Assembly (NCBI GenBank): GCA_002336935.1
Contig: DDEW01000008.1
Location: 37,776 to 101,775, forward strand
Source: Candidatus Saccharibacteria bacterium UBA1944
GTDB taxonomy: Bacteria > Patescibacteriota > Saccharimonadia > Saccharimonadales > Saccharimonadaceae
Length of the DNA stretch: 64,000 nt
Direction: 5' to 3'
Positions within the stretch are counted from its first letter, which is position 1; every line of letters begins with the position of its first letter. This document shows, piece after piece, positions 33,185 through 42,959 of the stretch. The notes under the pieces are model-generated. The model was not told the origin of the DNA. It ran no database searches and saw only the letters and a list, made by a program, of their open reading frames with translations. Both the position numbers and the translations under genes were made by a program.

Positions 33185-35389
33185 ATGAGTAGCTTTATCA
33201 TTGTGTCAAACCGCTTGCCGGTAAGCGTGACTCGCGTGGAGGGAAAACTAGAATTTACCGTTAGCTCAGGTGGCCTTGCTACCGCCATGTCATCCCTCGC
33301 AATTAAGGATCAGTTATGGATTGGTTGGCCTGGAATCGCTGAAGATAACTTAACTGCTGCAGAAAAAGCCTTAATAACAAAGGAGCTTCGTAAATACAAT
33401 TGCCATCCAGTCCATCTTACTTCGCAGCAGGTTGCCGAGTTTTATGAAGGATACTCTAACGACACATTGTGGCCAATCTTCCACTACTTTCAAGCGTATG
33501 CCAAATTCAGCCATCACTATTGGGCTGCCTATCGTGCAGTCAATCGCCGATTCCTTAACGCTGTAAAGAAAATGGCGGCACCAGATGCGACGATTTGGAT
33601 TCAAGACTATCAACTTATGCTACTACCGGGTTCTGTGCGCAACATTTTGCCAGAAAGCAAAATCGGGTTCTTTTTACATATTCCGTTTCCGTCATATGAG
33701 GTATTCCGCCTCCTCCCTGAACGAAAAGAAATTATTGAAGGACTCATGGGCGCTGACCTTCTCGGGTTTCATATTTATGACTACGCTCGTCACTTTTTGA
33801 GCAGTGCCAACCATATCCTCGGCACTACCAGCGAGAGGGGAGTTATTGAATATCAAGGTCGCCGCGTTCAAGTTGACACGTTTCCCATTGGTATTGATTA
33901 CGAAAAGTTTCGCAAAACGCTCAACGAAAAAAAGACGAAAGCCGAAATTGACCGCTTGTCTGATCGCTATAAAAATCAGCAACTCCTACTGTCGGTGGAC
34001 CGCCTAGACTATTCAAAAGGTATTATGCGGCGGCTTGAAGCATTCGAGCTGTTCCTAAACGAGCACCCTGAGTACATGAAAAAAGTGACGATGCTCATTA
34101 TTGCAGTACCGTCTCGTACAGAAGTTGAAACATACAAAAATCTCCGCGATGAAATCGAGCAAACAGTCAGTCGCATTAACGGTATGTATAGTACAGTGGA
34201 TTGGTCGCCAATTTCTTATCAATTCCAGGGCCTTCCTTTTAACGATATTGTAGCCCTATACGCCAAAGCCGACGTAGCGCTAGTGACACCGCTCCGCGAT
34301 GGCATGAATTTGGTTGCAAAAGAATATGTTGCGAGCAAGCGTGGCCGAAAAGGCGTTTTGATTCTCAGCGAAATGGCTGGGGCAGCTGACGAATTGCATG
34401 AATCGCTATTCGTTAACCCTAACGACATACGCCAACTCGCCACCACCATTCACCAAGCGCTAACAATGAGCAAAAAAGAGCAAATCCGTCGGCTGCGCAC
34501 CATGCAAACTCGATTGAGCGACTATACTGTGCAACGCTGGGGGCAAGACTTCCTGGATGAGCTCGCGAATGCGCATCGTTCACATCGTGGCGCACTATCT
34601 AAGCGGCTTTCCGCAACCGCCATCGATACGATGCTAGAAAGCTACTCTCAGGCAAAATCTCGACTGCTCCTCCTCGATTACGACGGCACACTTCACGGCT
34701 TTAGTAACAGTATTTCAGCAAGCTCAGTTCGGCCCTCTCAGCGGCTTAAGCAGCAGCTTAAGCGTATTAGTCAACAGCCAAACACAAAGGTGTGTATTGT
34801 GAGTGGTCGCCCACGAAAAACACTGGATGAATGGTTTAACGATGTACCGAAACTACTCCTTGTCGCTGAGCATGGCGCCTGGATGCGCAAAGGCGATACA
34901 TGGCAACAAAATACTGATCATATCGACATGTCTGAAGTAGAAAAACTCATGCGAAGCTACGCCTCGCGTACACCCGGATCAATTGTAGAAGCAAAAGATT
35001 TTGCCACCGTTTGGCACTATCGACGAGTGAATCCCGAGCTCGCTTTTATTCGCAACGCAAACCTTAAACGCCAACTGACACAACTTGTGGAAGGAACCGA
35101 TCTTGGGGTGTATAGCGGTAATAAAATCATTGAAGTAAAGCCCCAAATGATTCATAAAGGTGAGATAGCGAAGTATCTTGAAGTTGAGTATCCGAGCGAA
35201 TTTGTATTTTGTGCGGGCGACGACTATACCGATGAGCACATGTTTGAAGCATTGCCAAAAAATGCTCATACAGTAAAAGTTGGGTTTGGCAGTACCCATG
35301 CTGCTCACCAAGTAGGGAGGCTCGAGCGTGTGCTGGGCATCATTGAAAAAATGAGCACAGCACCAATTGCCGCCAACCGAAAACGTTAG
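33185..35389 (+). CDS. otsA-otsB: Bifunctional trehalose-6-phosphate synthase / phosphatase
   Basis: A 734-residue fusion making trehalose from UDP-glucose and glucose-6-phosphate. Residues 1 to about 475 are GT20 (VSNRLPVSV, SSGGLATAM, IWIQDYQLMLLPG, FFLHIPFPSYE, VDRLDYSKGI). Residues about 495-730 are the HAD phosphatase (LLDYDGTLHG, VSGRPRKTLDEW, GDDYTDEHMF). Trehalose is a compatible solute and carbon store, useful for a stress-exposed epibiont. GAGGGG precedes the ATG. It is divergent from the SulP gene. Confidence 0.95.
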   Translation: MSSFIIVSNRLPVSVTRVEGKLEFTVSSGGLATAMSSLAIKDQLWIGWPGIAEDNLTAAEKALITKELRKYNCHPVHLTSQQVAEFYEGYSNDTLWPIFHYFQAYAKFSHHYWAAYRAVNRRFLNAVKKMAAPDATIWIQDYQLMLLPGSVRNILPESKIGFFLHIPFPSYEVFRLLPERKEIIEGLMGADLLGFHIYDYARHFLSSANHILGTTSERGVIEYQGRRVQVDTFPIGIDYEKFRKTLNEKKTKAEIDRLSDRYKNQQLLLSVDRLDYSKGIMRRLEAFELFLNEHPEYMKKVTMLIIAVPSRTEVETYKNLRDEIEQTVSRINGMYSTVDWSPISYQFQGLPFNDIVALYAKADVALVTPLRDGMNLVAKEYVASKRGRKGVLILSEMAGAADELHESLFVNPNDIRQLATTIHQALTMSKKEQIRRLRTMQTRLSDYTVQRWGQDFLDELANAHRSHRGALSKRLSATAIDTMLESYSQAKSRLLLLDYDGTLHGFSNSISASSVRPSQRLKQQLKRISQQPNTKVCIVSGRPRKTLDEWFNDVPKLLLVAEHGAWMRKGDTWQQNTDHIDMSEVEKLMRSYASRTPGSIVEAKDFATVWHYRRVNPELAFIRNANLKRQLTQLVEGTDLGVYSGNKIIEVKPQMIHKGEIAKYLEVEYPSEFVFCAGDDYTDEHMFEALPKNAHTVKVGFGSTHAAHQVGRLERVLGIIEKMSTAPIAANRKR

Positions 35390-36828
35390 TCAATATATTT
35401 CATGACGGTTTCAGCGGTAATAGGTCGGCCGTATTGCGCAACAATATCACGAATGTCGTCAGGAGCAGTAGCGCCGAGGGTAACTAAGCTCACGTCTCTT
35501 TCTCCAGTTTGCGAATTGATTTGTCCTTTACCGCTAGAGGCAAACAGTACTCGGCACAAGCAGCGTGCACCCATTACTTTTGCTACCGCCTTGGGCCCAC
35601 GGAATTTGGGCAATGCTTTTTCAACAGTATCGGCAGCGCACCGATATTCAACAACACCATCGGCATTTTCGAATGGGGTATGCAGCACCGAAAGCGGACA
35701 TTCACGGCTCATGAGACCTTCTGTTTTTGGATCAACCGCGGTGAGCGGAATGTTGGCAGTTCTAAATGGATAGCCCGTTGGAGAAACTTCGGTGTCGTCA
35801 GTAATTTCAAGCCTATCTTGAAGCGCAAGACTTATTGCTTTGCCGCGCTCAGCCGGTGCCATGCCTGACTCACGGCTTACAGCAAATAAACTACCTACCT
35901 GGATGCCAGCAGCCCCTAATTCAACAGCTCGCTTGAGGCCCATACGTGCAACACCACCAGCCAAGATAATCGGTGCATCAAGCGCAATGAATGCCTCAAT
36001 AGGATCTTCCTTGATGCGCTCCGGCATGTTGTGGCCACCAGCTACGCGATCCTCGCGAACAATCACATCAGCTCCGCCATCTAAATACGCCTGCGCACCG
36101 CCAATCGTGCCAGCAATCGCCCAAAATTCTGGCCTACTCTTAGGCTGACCCCCATATGGGGCGGGATCAAAATGTACGGCTGCATTTTTGTGCGGAGAGC
36201 CTGGCTGGGCGTAGTCAACTTTCACCTCATAATCAACTGGGTTACCATTATAAAGCGCCTCGATTACATCAGGCACATCGGTGCGCACACCAGCTCCTCG
36301 CACCGTATACTCGGCACCGGCAAGCATTGCACCATACAAAGCGGCCGACATAGGCATAGGGATTTTTCCTAGTCCATTAACACCAAGAATGCCATTGCCC
36401 TGGCTGATGCGTCGGGCGGTGACAACCTGCTCAAATACATCAAGCACAGTGAGCATTTCTACTTCTGCAACGCCAAGCCCTGTAACAAGTTTGTTTTCAA
36501 GAAAATACTTAGGTACGGGGCGGTATTTAAACGCGCGGCGCGTTGGCCGCTTACCATCGGGTAAATAGTATTTTTCATACACATAATCAACCATATTCTG
36601 GTTGGGGAATTGTGCCAGTGACTCATGAATGTGACCATCGGGGTCACCATCTTGGAGCATTCGCGCAAGGCGAATTGCGCCACCAGTTTCACTCAGTGTA
36701 CCTGCACCTCCAAGCCCAGCGACGGTGCCGGCTAAATACTTACTCGATATATCCACACCCATACCACCAAGGACCTTCACACCATCGGGAAATTGCTGTC
36801 GTATGATACTCTCGTGTTTTCGCGCCAA
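35386..36828 (-). CDS. Nitronate monooxygenase-family FMN protein
   Basis: A 480-residue TIM-barrel flavoprotein of the nitronate monooxygenase / PfaD-like group. Landmarks are GMGVDISSKYLAGTVAGLGGAGT at the N-terminus (shown in part), REDRVAGGHN, PIILAGGVARMG and LGAAGIQVGSLFAVS, the FMN-phosphate region. It is about 100 residues longer than simple nitronate monooxygenases. The physiological substrate is unknown. It begins with TTG after AAAGGTAG and overlaps the otsAB stop by 4 nt. Confidence 0.72.
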   Translation of the reverse strand: MARKHESIIRQQFPDGVKVLGGMGVDISSKYLAGTVAGLGGAGTLSETGGAIRLARMLQDGDPDGHIHESLAQFPNQNMVDYVYEKYYLPDGKRPTRRAFKYRPVPKYFLENKLVTGLGVAEVEMLTVLDVFEQVVTARRISQGNGILGVNGLGKIPMPMSAALYGAMLAGAEYTVRGAGVRTDVPDVIEALYNGNPVDYEVKVDYAQPGSPHKNAAVHFDPAPYGGQPKSRPEFWAIAGTIGGAQAYLDGGADVIVREDRVAGGHNMPERIKEDPIEAFIALDAPIILAGGVARMGLKRAVELGAAGIQVGSLFAVSRESGMAPAERGKAISLALQDRLEITDDTEVSPTGYPFRTANIPLTAVDPKTEGLMSRECPLSVLHTPFENADGVVEYRCAADTVEKALPKFRGPKAVAKVMGARCLCRVLFASSGKGQINSQTGERDVSLVTLGATAPDDIRDIVAQYGRPITAETVMKYID

Positions 36829-36895
36829 AATAAACTACCTTTACACAATTAATAACTTATTGCCCTCTATTGTAATACTACTAGCCGCAATCAAC

Positions 36896-36927
36896 AAAAA
36901 AGCCCCTTTGCATTAGGGGACTTTTTT
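36896..36927. terminator. Bidirectional terminator
   Basis: AAGcCCCT pairs with AGGGGaCTT around a TTGCATT loop. A-rich sequence lies on the left and a run of T on the right. It mainly serves the minus-strand gene 36940-37155. Confidence 0.75.
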
Positions 36928-36939
36928 GTGAATGCTTTT

Positions 36940-37155
36940 TTAATCGTCGTCATCAACATCAAAATCAAGCAAGACAAAGCCATAGGCAACCATTGCAGCA
37001 ACAGCCATATAGTAGGCAACCCTATCGCTAATATAGCCATTCATTACTAAGAACGCTGACACCACAACAAGCAGCAAGCCCGCCCAAATAAGTACGGTGC
37101 GTACAATATTACCTGATTTCTGCACGGGTGGTCTTTGTAACCGTTTCTTTACCAT
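36940..37155 (-). CDS. Small two-helix membrane protein with acidic tail
   Basis: 71 residues. A basic N-terminus (MVKKRLQRPP) is followed by two hydrophobic helices at about 18-38 and 46-63, and a tail of six acidic residues in eight (DFDVDDDD). The positive-inside rule places the N-terminus in the cytoplasm. No family was recognised. It is a single-gene unit followed by a strong terminator. Confidence 0.6.
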   Translation of the reverse strand: MVKKRLQRPPVQKSGNIVRTVLIWAGLLLVVVSAFLVMNGYISDRVAYYMAVAAMVAYGFVLLDFDVDDDD

Positions 37156-37260
37156 ATCGCCTCCATATTAGCGTTATATATGTAGTGTAGGTCAGTAGAT
37201 GAGGGATAGCAATACTCTACCCCTTGTGCTATACTTACTTTTGCATATTTTGCGCAACAA

Positions 37261-37335
37261 TGGGGTGTGGCCAAGTGGTAAGGCACCAGGTTTTGGTCCT
37301 GGCATTCGGGGGTTCGAGTCCCTCCACCCCAGCCA
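37261..37335 (+). tRNA. tRNA-Gln (anticodon TTG)
   Basis: Acceptor TGGGGTG pairs with CACCCCA, the anticodon loop is TTTTGGT in a CCAGG/CCTGG stem, the T-loop is TTCGAGT, the discriminator is G and CCA is encoded. The copper-handling genes begin directly after it, so it could mark an island boundary, although no att-like repeat of its 3' end was seen at 45.2 kb. Confidence 0.95.
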
Positions 37336-37354
37336 AATTAGTTTTAACTATTTT

Positions 37355-37390
37355 AACCAAACCACGACCCCTGTCGTGGTTTGGTTTTTA
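37355..37390 (+). terminator. Terminator after tRNA-Gln
   Basis: A perfect 14-bp stem (AACCAAACCACGAC/GTCGTGGTTTGGTT) with a CCCT loop and a T-tract. It also lies downstream of the convergent copA operon. Confidence 0.9.
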
Positions 37391-37454
37391 TGTTACCCCT
37401 GGTTTGGTTGTGTTCTATACGGCCTCGAATATGAAAGAGTATTTATATCATGGA

Positions 37455-40400
37455 CTATTCTTTAACTACGAAACTTGAATCAACAAAATGCATAGTATCT
37501 AGTTCGGTCTTTGTTTCTGGCAATATGTAAACAATGACACTATTGCCGAAGAAGTCTTTGATCGTATCTCCATCATTGGCAAACAACTTGTTTTCTTTCA
37601 TCATCTTTGCTTCAGCGTATCCGACATAGACAGGGTAGTACGTTGTGTCACCGACTGTTGCAGGTGCCGTTGAGCTTATCTCGTCATTAAGCTTATCGGG
37701 GGCCAAGCTTTCTATGAAGTAGAACAGCTTGGTACTTCCGTTAGCTTCATCGACAACTTGTAAGCGAGCGGCATTTTCAATATCCTTGAATGAATCTGGT
37801 GACAAGAAATGGTATGAATCAGCTAGGGTACCAGTTGGCTTCAATATACCTTGTATTGTCACGTCTTTTGCACCGAAGAAATCGGGGAGTGTATCTCCAA
37901 CGTTCTTGAACAGGCCTTCTTCTTTCATCATTTTGGCTTCACTGCTTCCTATGATGACACTTTGGCCATTAAGCTCACTAGTTCCGCTTTCGATCTGCAG
38001 TGAGCCGAGCAGTGATGACAACGATGCAAAGAGCTTAGGCGTTCCATCTTCACTAAAGGCAACGATATTTTCGCTGTCGGCAATAGTGGCATTTATAGAC
38101 TTCTGACTTGCGATAGAAACAGTTGCACTATTCGCTGACATTGCCCCCTGCGCATCCATTTGTGAACTAAGCTTCGCAAATGTTATAAACAAGCCAGTGA
38201 ACAGTATGGCCATTACTATTGGAGCAACGGCGGAAATCCAGTTTCGTTTACCCGGGCGATAGGTGCGCAACGTCAATGAGTTTGTTACGACCGAGATTGA
38301 GCTTAGCGCCATTGCAATTCCGGCGAGCTCGGGCCTTAATACTAGCCCTGCAAACGCAAATACTCGGGCAGCGATTGGGATACCAGCTACGTTGTAGAAC
38401 AATGCAAAAAACAAATTTTGACGGATTTTACTGACGGTAGCCTTGGAGATCTGAATCGCTTCTACGACATCACGCAGGTCATTTTTGATGATGACAATGC
38501 CGCCGGCTTCCATGGCGACATCGGTGCCATTCCCCATAGCGATACCTAAGTCAGCTTGAGCAAGCGCGGGTGCATCGTTTATGCCATCGCCTACCATCGC
38601 AACAATTTTACCTGTTTGCTGAATACGTACTATGTTTGCGGCCTTGTCTTCGGGCAATACTTCAGCAAGGACATTAGTGATGCCTACCTGGGCAGCAATA
38701 GCCTGAGCAGTTCGTTCATTATCACCCGTGATCATCCAAGTCTCTATGCCTCGAGCATGTAGAGCATCAATAGCTGCTTTAGAAGTTGCTTTAACTGTAT
38801 CTGCAACAGCAATGACGCCCACAATTTCTGTTTCTATGGCGAGTATCATAGCAGTCTTACCGCCTGTTTCAAGCCGTTCGATTTTCTTTTCTAAACGCTC
38901 CAGCGTAAGCCCGAGCTTGTCAGTCACCAGTCGACGATTACCGAAATAGTACCATTTATCATTGAGCTGTGCCTTTACACCATGCCCAGGAATAGCTTCG
39001 AATCCAGTGGTTTCGATGAGCGTAACGCCCTCTTCCTCTGCGTGACGATAGATTGCTTCTGCGAGTGGATGCTCGCTGGCTTTCTCTATGCTTGCGGCAA
39101 TCTGGAGTACATCGTCGTCGTCAAATGCGCCGAGCGCAATGATATCGGTTACTTCAGGTTTGCCATTTGTTAGCGTGCCTGTTTTGTCGAAAACTATCGC
39201 ATTTACTTTACACGCGATTTCTAATGGTTCGCCACCTTTGATAAGGATGCCGTTCTCGGCAGCCTTACCTGTTCCTACCATTAGGGCAGTTGGTGTTGCT
39301 AGCCCCAGTGCACATGGACAGGCGATGACGATCACTGCTGTAAACGCCATGACTGCATAAGCAAATGTCGCTCCAAGTAGAAAGTACCACACTACGAAGG
39401 TTAGGATTGCAATGCCGATGACTGCTGGAACAAACCATGACGAAATCCGGTCAGCAAATGCCTGTATAGGAGCCTTAGACCCCTGCGCATCTTCGATTAG
39501 GCGAATAATCCGAGACAGGGTCGTTTCACTACCTACGCGGGTTGCTGTGAATTCGAAGCTTCCTGTTTTATTAATCGTCGCCCCGACTACAGTATTTCCG
39601 AGCGTTTTTTCAACTGGCAAACTTTCACCAGTAATCATCGATTCGTCAACAGCAGATGAGCCTTTAGATATTACGCCATCAACAGGAATTTTTTCACCAG
39701 GGCGAACAAGGATCGTATCGCCATTTAATACTCGGTCGATAGGGATATCAGTGGTCACGCCGTCACGTATAACGCGCGCAGTTTTGGCCTGCATACCCAT
39801 CAACTTTTTGATGGCATCTGATGTTTTATTTTTAGCCCGGGCTTCAAGCCACTTGCCCAAGATAACGAAAGTTATCAGAAATGCAGCGGTCTCAAAGTAC
39901 TGCTCGGGAATTTTTTCACCATTTAGTCCAATCAGTGACTGGTTCGTCACCGCATAGATCATGAAGTAGATTAAGCTATAGAAAAATGCTGTCGAAGTAC
40001 CGATGGCAATAAGACTATCCATGTTAAACGTTTTCATCTTAAAACCAGACCACATACCTTTATAGAATCCGGCGCCGATTATGAACTGGATTGGAAGCGT
40101 CAAGATAAGTGATACGATAGCGAAGTATGGTGGCAGTGTTTGGCCACCAGGCAGGGACGGAAAGAAATCAAGCAACATGAAGTAGAGCATTGGTAAACTC
40201 AGAACCATGCTGACGAGAAACTTATTGCGAAGGCTGGTTATTGCATGCGCTCGGTTCATTTTCTCTTTTTCTTCGGCCTCTTCGCTATCAAGCATCTCGG
40301 CGCGATACCCAGCCTTTTTAACAGCATCGAGGAGTGCAGCGGATTGTACCGAACCATCGCTGTTTACGAGCGCTTTTTCTGCAGCAAAATTGACATTTGC

Positions 40401-41057
40401 CTTGGATACACCGGGAACTTTAGACAACTGCTTCTCTATAATTCCTGCACACGACGAACAATGCATGCCGTAAATTGCCAATCTTGATGTTGCAGATTCT
40501 TGGGTGACTGGCTGTGGCAATTGTGCAGGAGCGGAAGAATGTGGGACGATATCAGCTTTATTCTTTGGCATAAAGATCGATGATAGAGCCTGCACGATAC
40601 TCGTGGCAGCCACCGCTTGCTTAGACTGTGCACTTTCATCCACTACCTGTTCCTTTCCATCGATCGTAATAGACTTCGTATCACTCATTTTTCCGGTAAA
40701 AACTGGTTTACCGTTAGCATCAAGAGAAACGGTGCCATCAGCAACGGTTTGTAGCTCAACTTTCACATGCTGTGGATGCTTAGGTGCAGGGACTGTCGTC
40801 TCTGTGGGCGCTAAAGCCGACGTGTTTGTCGAAAGGGATTGATCGCTGACGACAGAGGCATCATATCCCGCTGTTTTTACGGCAGAGAGGATATCCTCCT
40901 CACTCACGACTTCATCGTCAAACATCACTTCGCCGCCCTTATCGGCGGTAGTTATGGTGGAGTGGTGAATACCCGGTAAGTCTTCTAGCTCCGAAGCTAT
41001 GAGCTTTTCGCACGATTCACAGTGCATCTTAGGAACTGATAGTTGTATTGTTTTCAT
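37455..41057 (-). CDS. copA: Copper-transporting P1B-type ATPase with duplicated C-terminal extracytoplasmic domain
   Basis: A 1200-residue Cu(I) exporter. HMA domain 1 (MHCESC, residue about 11), a long linker, and HMA 2 (MHCSSC, about 198) are followed by the standard pump: TGES, the membrane CPC motif (IVIACPCALGLATP), DKTGTLTNG, SEHPLAEA and GDGINDAPAL. After the usual last helices an extra hydrophobic segment (AILFTGLFITFA) leads to about 210 unusual residues with two related units 109 residues apart. EAKMMKEEGLF ... GDTLPDFFG at about 1040 and EAKMMKENKLF ... GDTIKDFFG at about 1149 are the matching cores. The Met pairs might bind Cu(I). Last gene of the minus-strand copper operon. Confidence 0.93.
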   Translation of the reverse strand: MKTIQLSVPKMHCESCEKLIASELEDLPGIHHSTITTADKGGEVMFDDEVVSEEDILSAVKTAGYDASVVSDQSLSTNTSALAPTETTVPAPKHPQHVKVELQTVADGTVSLDANGKPVFTGKMSDTKSITIDGKEQVVDESAQSKQAVAATSIVQALSSIFMPKNKADIVPHSSAPAQLPQPVTQESATSRLAIYGMHCSSCAGIIEKQLSKVPGVSKANVNFAAEKALVNSDGSVQSAALLDAVKKAGYRAEMLDSEEAEEKEKMNRAHAITSLRNKFLVSMVLSLPMLYFMLLDFFPSLPGGQTLPPYFAIVSLILTLPIQFIIGAGFYKGMWSGFKMKTFNMDSLIAIGTSTAFFYSLIYFMIYAVTNQSLIGLNGEKIPEQYFETAAFLITFVILGKWLEARAKNKTSDAIKKLMGMQAKTARVIRDGVTTDIPIDRVLNGDTILVRPGEKIPVDGVISKGSSAVDESMITGESLPVEKTLGNTVVGATINKTGSFEFTATRVGSETTLSRIIRLIEDAQGSKAPIQAFADRISSWFVPAVIGIAILTFVVWYFLLGATFAYAVMAFTAVIVIACPCALGLATPTALMVGTGKAAENGILIKGGEPLEIACKVNAIVFDKTGTLTNGKPEVTDIIALGAFDDDDVLQIAASIEKASEHPLAEAIYRHAEEEGVTLIETTGFEAIPGHGVKAQLNDKWYYFGNRRLVTDKLGLTLERLEKKIERLETGGKTAMILAIETEIVGVIAVADTVKATSKAAIDALHARGIETWMITGDNERTAQAIAAQVGITNVLAEVLPEDKAANIVRIQQTGKIVAMVGDGINDAPALAQADLGIAMGNGTDVAMEAGGIVIIKNDLRDVVEAIQISKATVSKIRQNLFFALFYNVAGIPIAARVFAFAGLVLRPELAGIAMALSSISVVTNSLTLRTYRPGKRNWISAVAPIVMAILFTGLFITFAKLSSQMDAQGAMSANSATVSIASQKSINATIADSENIVAFSEDGTPKLFASLSSLLGSLQIESGTSELNGQSVIIGSSEAKMMKEEGLFKNVGDTLPDFFGAKDVTIQGILKPTGTLADSYHFLSPDSFKDIENAARLQVVDEANGSTKLFYFIESLAPDKLNDEISSTAPATVGDTTYYPVYVGYAEAKMMKENKLFANDGDTIKDFFGNSVIVYILPETKTELDTMHFVDSSFVVKE

Positions 41058-41059
41058 AA

Positions 41060-41269
41060 TTATTTATCCTTAGCTCGATAATTACTATCGCCAAAAGCAG
41101 TGTTAATTTCTTGGGCGGTGATAAGCCGTTCGGCTTCAACATGTGCCGTTTTGGATTCTAGATTTACCTGCGCATCAAGCACGCCGTCAATATTCTTTAT
41201 TCGTTTTGTCGTCAATTTTGTGCATGCTTCGCAGGTCATACCGTTGATTGTGAATGTTTGAGTCATCAT
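41060..41269 (-). CDS. CopZ-like copper chaperone (HMA domain)
   Basis: A 69-residue free HMA domain. NGMTCEACTKLTTKRI carries the MxCxxC Cu(I) site, and the ferredoxin-like beta-alpha pattern is complete. It ends 2 nt before the copA ATG, so the chaperone and its client pump are co-translated. AAAGGA precedes the start. Confidence 0.92.
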   Translation of the reverse strand: MMTQTFTINGMTCEACTKLTTKRIKNIDGVLDAQVNLESKTAHVEAERLITAQEINTAFGDSNYRAKDK

Positions 41270-41279
41270 GTTACGTCCT

Positions 41280-42707
41280 TTACTCCGTCACCGTTATTGT
41301 TCCGCGTGGTATGCCCATCGCACAGGCAATCGTGTACGTACCTGCTTTGCTAGCGGTAAATGTTAGTTCTATTTTCTTACCCTTCTTTAGATACTGTGGG
41401 CCATCGTCAAGACCTATGATCATGATCGTACTCATACAGCCTTGGCCATCTTCATTCACATCAACCACAAGGGTTGTTTTTTGGCCTACTTTGGCTGTAA
41501 ATGTGCTCGGTACAATATCTTCTTTCAGTTTAAATGTCGTATTTAAGATTACTGAACCTTCTGAAGATTGTTGATGTACCGCAGTATTCACCATCGGCTT
41601 CGAGCTATCGAGGAATCTATTGAGCCCAGCAAGGGTAAAACCGTTCGTAAAATTAATCAGTGCCATCGCAACAACTATGACACCGACAATGCGGAAAAAC
41701 CGTTGAGCAAAGGCCCCCTTAACTACCGACGTAAGACCTCCGAGCGTTAGTAGTCCCGGAGTCGTACCAATCGCGAATGCCCCCATAATTACCGCTGCCT
41801 GTAGAGGATTTCCAGTGCTAACAGCGAGTAATTGCATGGCTTGTGTGAACCCACATGGCAGGAAGAACGTTGCTGCGCCCATGACGAACGCGTTCTTATG
41901 GCTATACTCTCGTTCTTTGCGAGAATTGATACCGATTCTTTTGGCTAGTCCACTCGGCAGTGTCAGCCCACGAGTAATTCGCGGGAATATTTCGGTAAGT
42001 TGTAATCCTAGTACTAACATGACGGCACCGACCGCAATTGTTAACAGGCCGAGCAAGGAACCCTTGAGGGCAAACGCCGAGCCAATTGCACCCATAATTG
42101 CACCAAATGCTATGAAAGAGACTATCCGACCAGCATTAAAAAATAGATGAGGTCGAAATTTCTGCAACGCCGTCTCGGTTGGGTGGTTTTCGGCATATTT
42201 CGAGGCGACACTTATAACAAGGCCTCCAATCAGTGCCATACACGTCGAAAAGCCTGCGGTTAGTCCTACTAAAAGCGCCATCGTCCCCGTGCTACTACTA
42301 TTTGACATAGAAGATGTTAACTTATCTATACCGAAAACTTGAAATAGTATATATAAGCCCAGCACGACTATGACACCGATTGCAAAGTCTTTCCAGACCC
42401 GCTCATTCCGCGTAACGAATGGCTTTTGACCATCATCGATTCCAACTTCATATCCTGCCGCTCGTACAGCACCTTCGATGGCTGTGTCGTCAATAGGCTC
42501 TGTACTGGTAATTGTCGCTGAGTTAGTTTTTAGGCTAGCGCTAGCAGTAGACACTCCTTGGATAGACTCCAGCTCCTCAGCTATTAATAGCTCGCATGAC
42601 GCACAGTGCATTCCCTTGATAGGTATTGTTCTTTTGAGCAGGTGCGGTGAGTGGTCATTTTGTTGATTCATGTGTCTATTCCTTCGTGAAGATTTATGTT
42701 CTGTCAT
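41280..42707 (-). CDS. HMA-SafE(TauE)-cupredoxin membrane protein
   Basis: A 475-residue three-domain protein. An HMA domain (GMHCASCELLIAEEL) is followed by about seven helices of the sulfite-exporter/DsbD-like TauE/SafE family (GLTAGFSTCMALIGGLVISV; FFLPCGFTQAMQLLAVSTG, which has the Pro-Cys typical of metal-handling members), then a C-terminal cupredoxin-like domain with GCMSTIMI and IACAMGIPRG supplying Cys and Met ligands. It likely moves or binds copper across the membrane. Two starts are possible: 42707, 4 nt after the upstream stop, or ATG 42671 with AAGGA before it. Confidence 0.85.
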   Translation of the reverse strand: MTEHKSSRRNRHMNQQNDHSPHLLKRTIPIKGMHCASCELLIAEELESIQGVSTASASLKTNSATITSTEPIDDTAIEGAVRAAGYEVGIDDGQKPFVTRNERVWKDFAIGVIVVLGLYILFQVFGIDKLTSSMSNSSSTGTMALLVGLTAGFSTCMALIGGLVISVASKYAENHPTETALQKFRPHLFFNAGRIVSFIAFGAIMGAIGSAFALKGSLLGLLTIAVGAVMLVLGLQLTEIFPRITRGLTLPSGLAKRIGINSRKEREYSHKNAFVMGAATFFLPCGFTQAMQLLAVSTGNPLQAAVIMGAFAIGTTPGLLTLGGLTSVVKGAFAQRFFRIVGVIVVAMALINFTNGFTLAGLNRFLDSSKPMVNTAVHQQSSEGSVILNTTFKLKEDIVPSTFTAKVGQKTTLVVDVNEDGQGCMSTIMIIGLDDGPQYLKKGKKIELTFTASKAGTYTIACAMGIPRGTITVTE

Positions 42708-42710
42708 TGC

Positions 42711-42911
42711 TTACACCTTATCCCCGACATATCGTTCAGGGAAGTTATCAAAGTGTTTCTGGCAGCTATTCGAACAAAAATAATAGGTTGCTCCGAGATA
42801 CATACTCTGATGCTTAGTTTTTTCTTCAATCACATCCATGCCACATACGACATCTATATTAAGATGCTTACCGTTGTGGTCTAGCTGATGATCTGTTTCT
42901 AAAAATTCCAT
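42711..42911 (-). CDS. YHS-domain metal-binding protein
   Basis: 66 residues. VVCGMDV ... YYFCSNSCQKHFDNFPERY is the YHS pattern (CGM then FCS.xC), a small metal-binding module common in heavy-metal operons. AAGGAGT lies before the ATG. It sits inside the operon that runs to copA. Confidence 0.88.
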   Translation of the reverse strand: MEFLETDHQLDHNGKHLNIDVVCGMDVIEEKTKHQSMYLGATYYFCSNSCQKHFDNFPERYVGDKV

Positions 42912-42959
42912 ATAAACTCCTTCTTTGTTGACTAATAGATCGAATCAAAGAAGGCGGGC

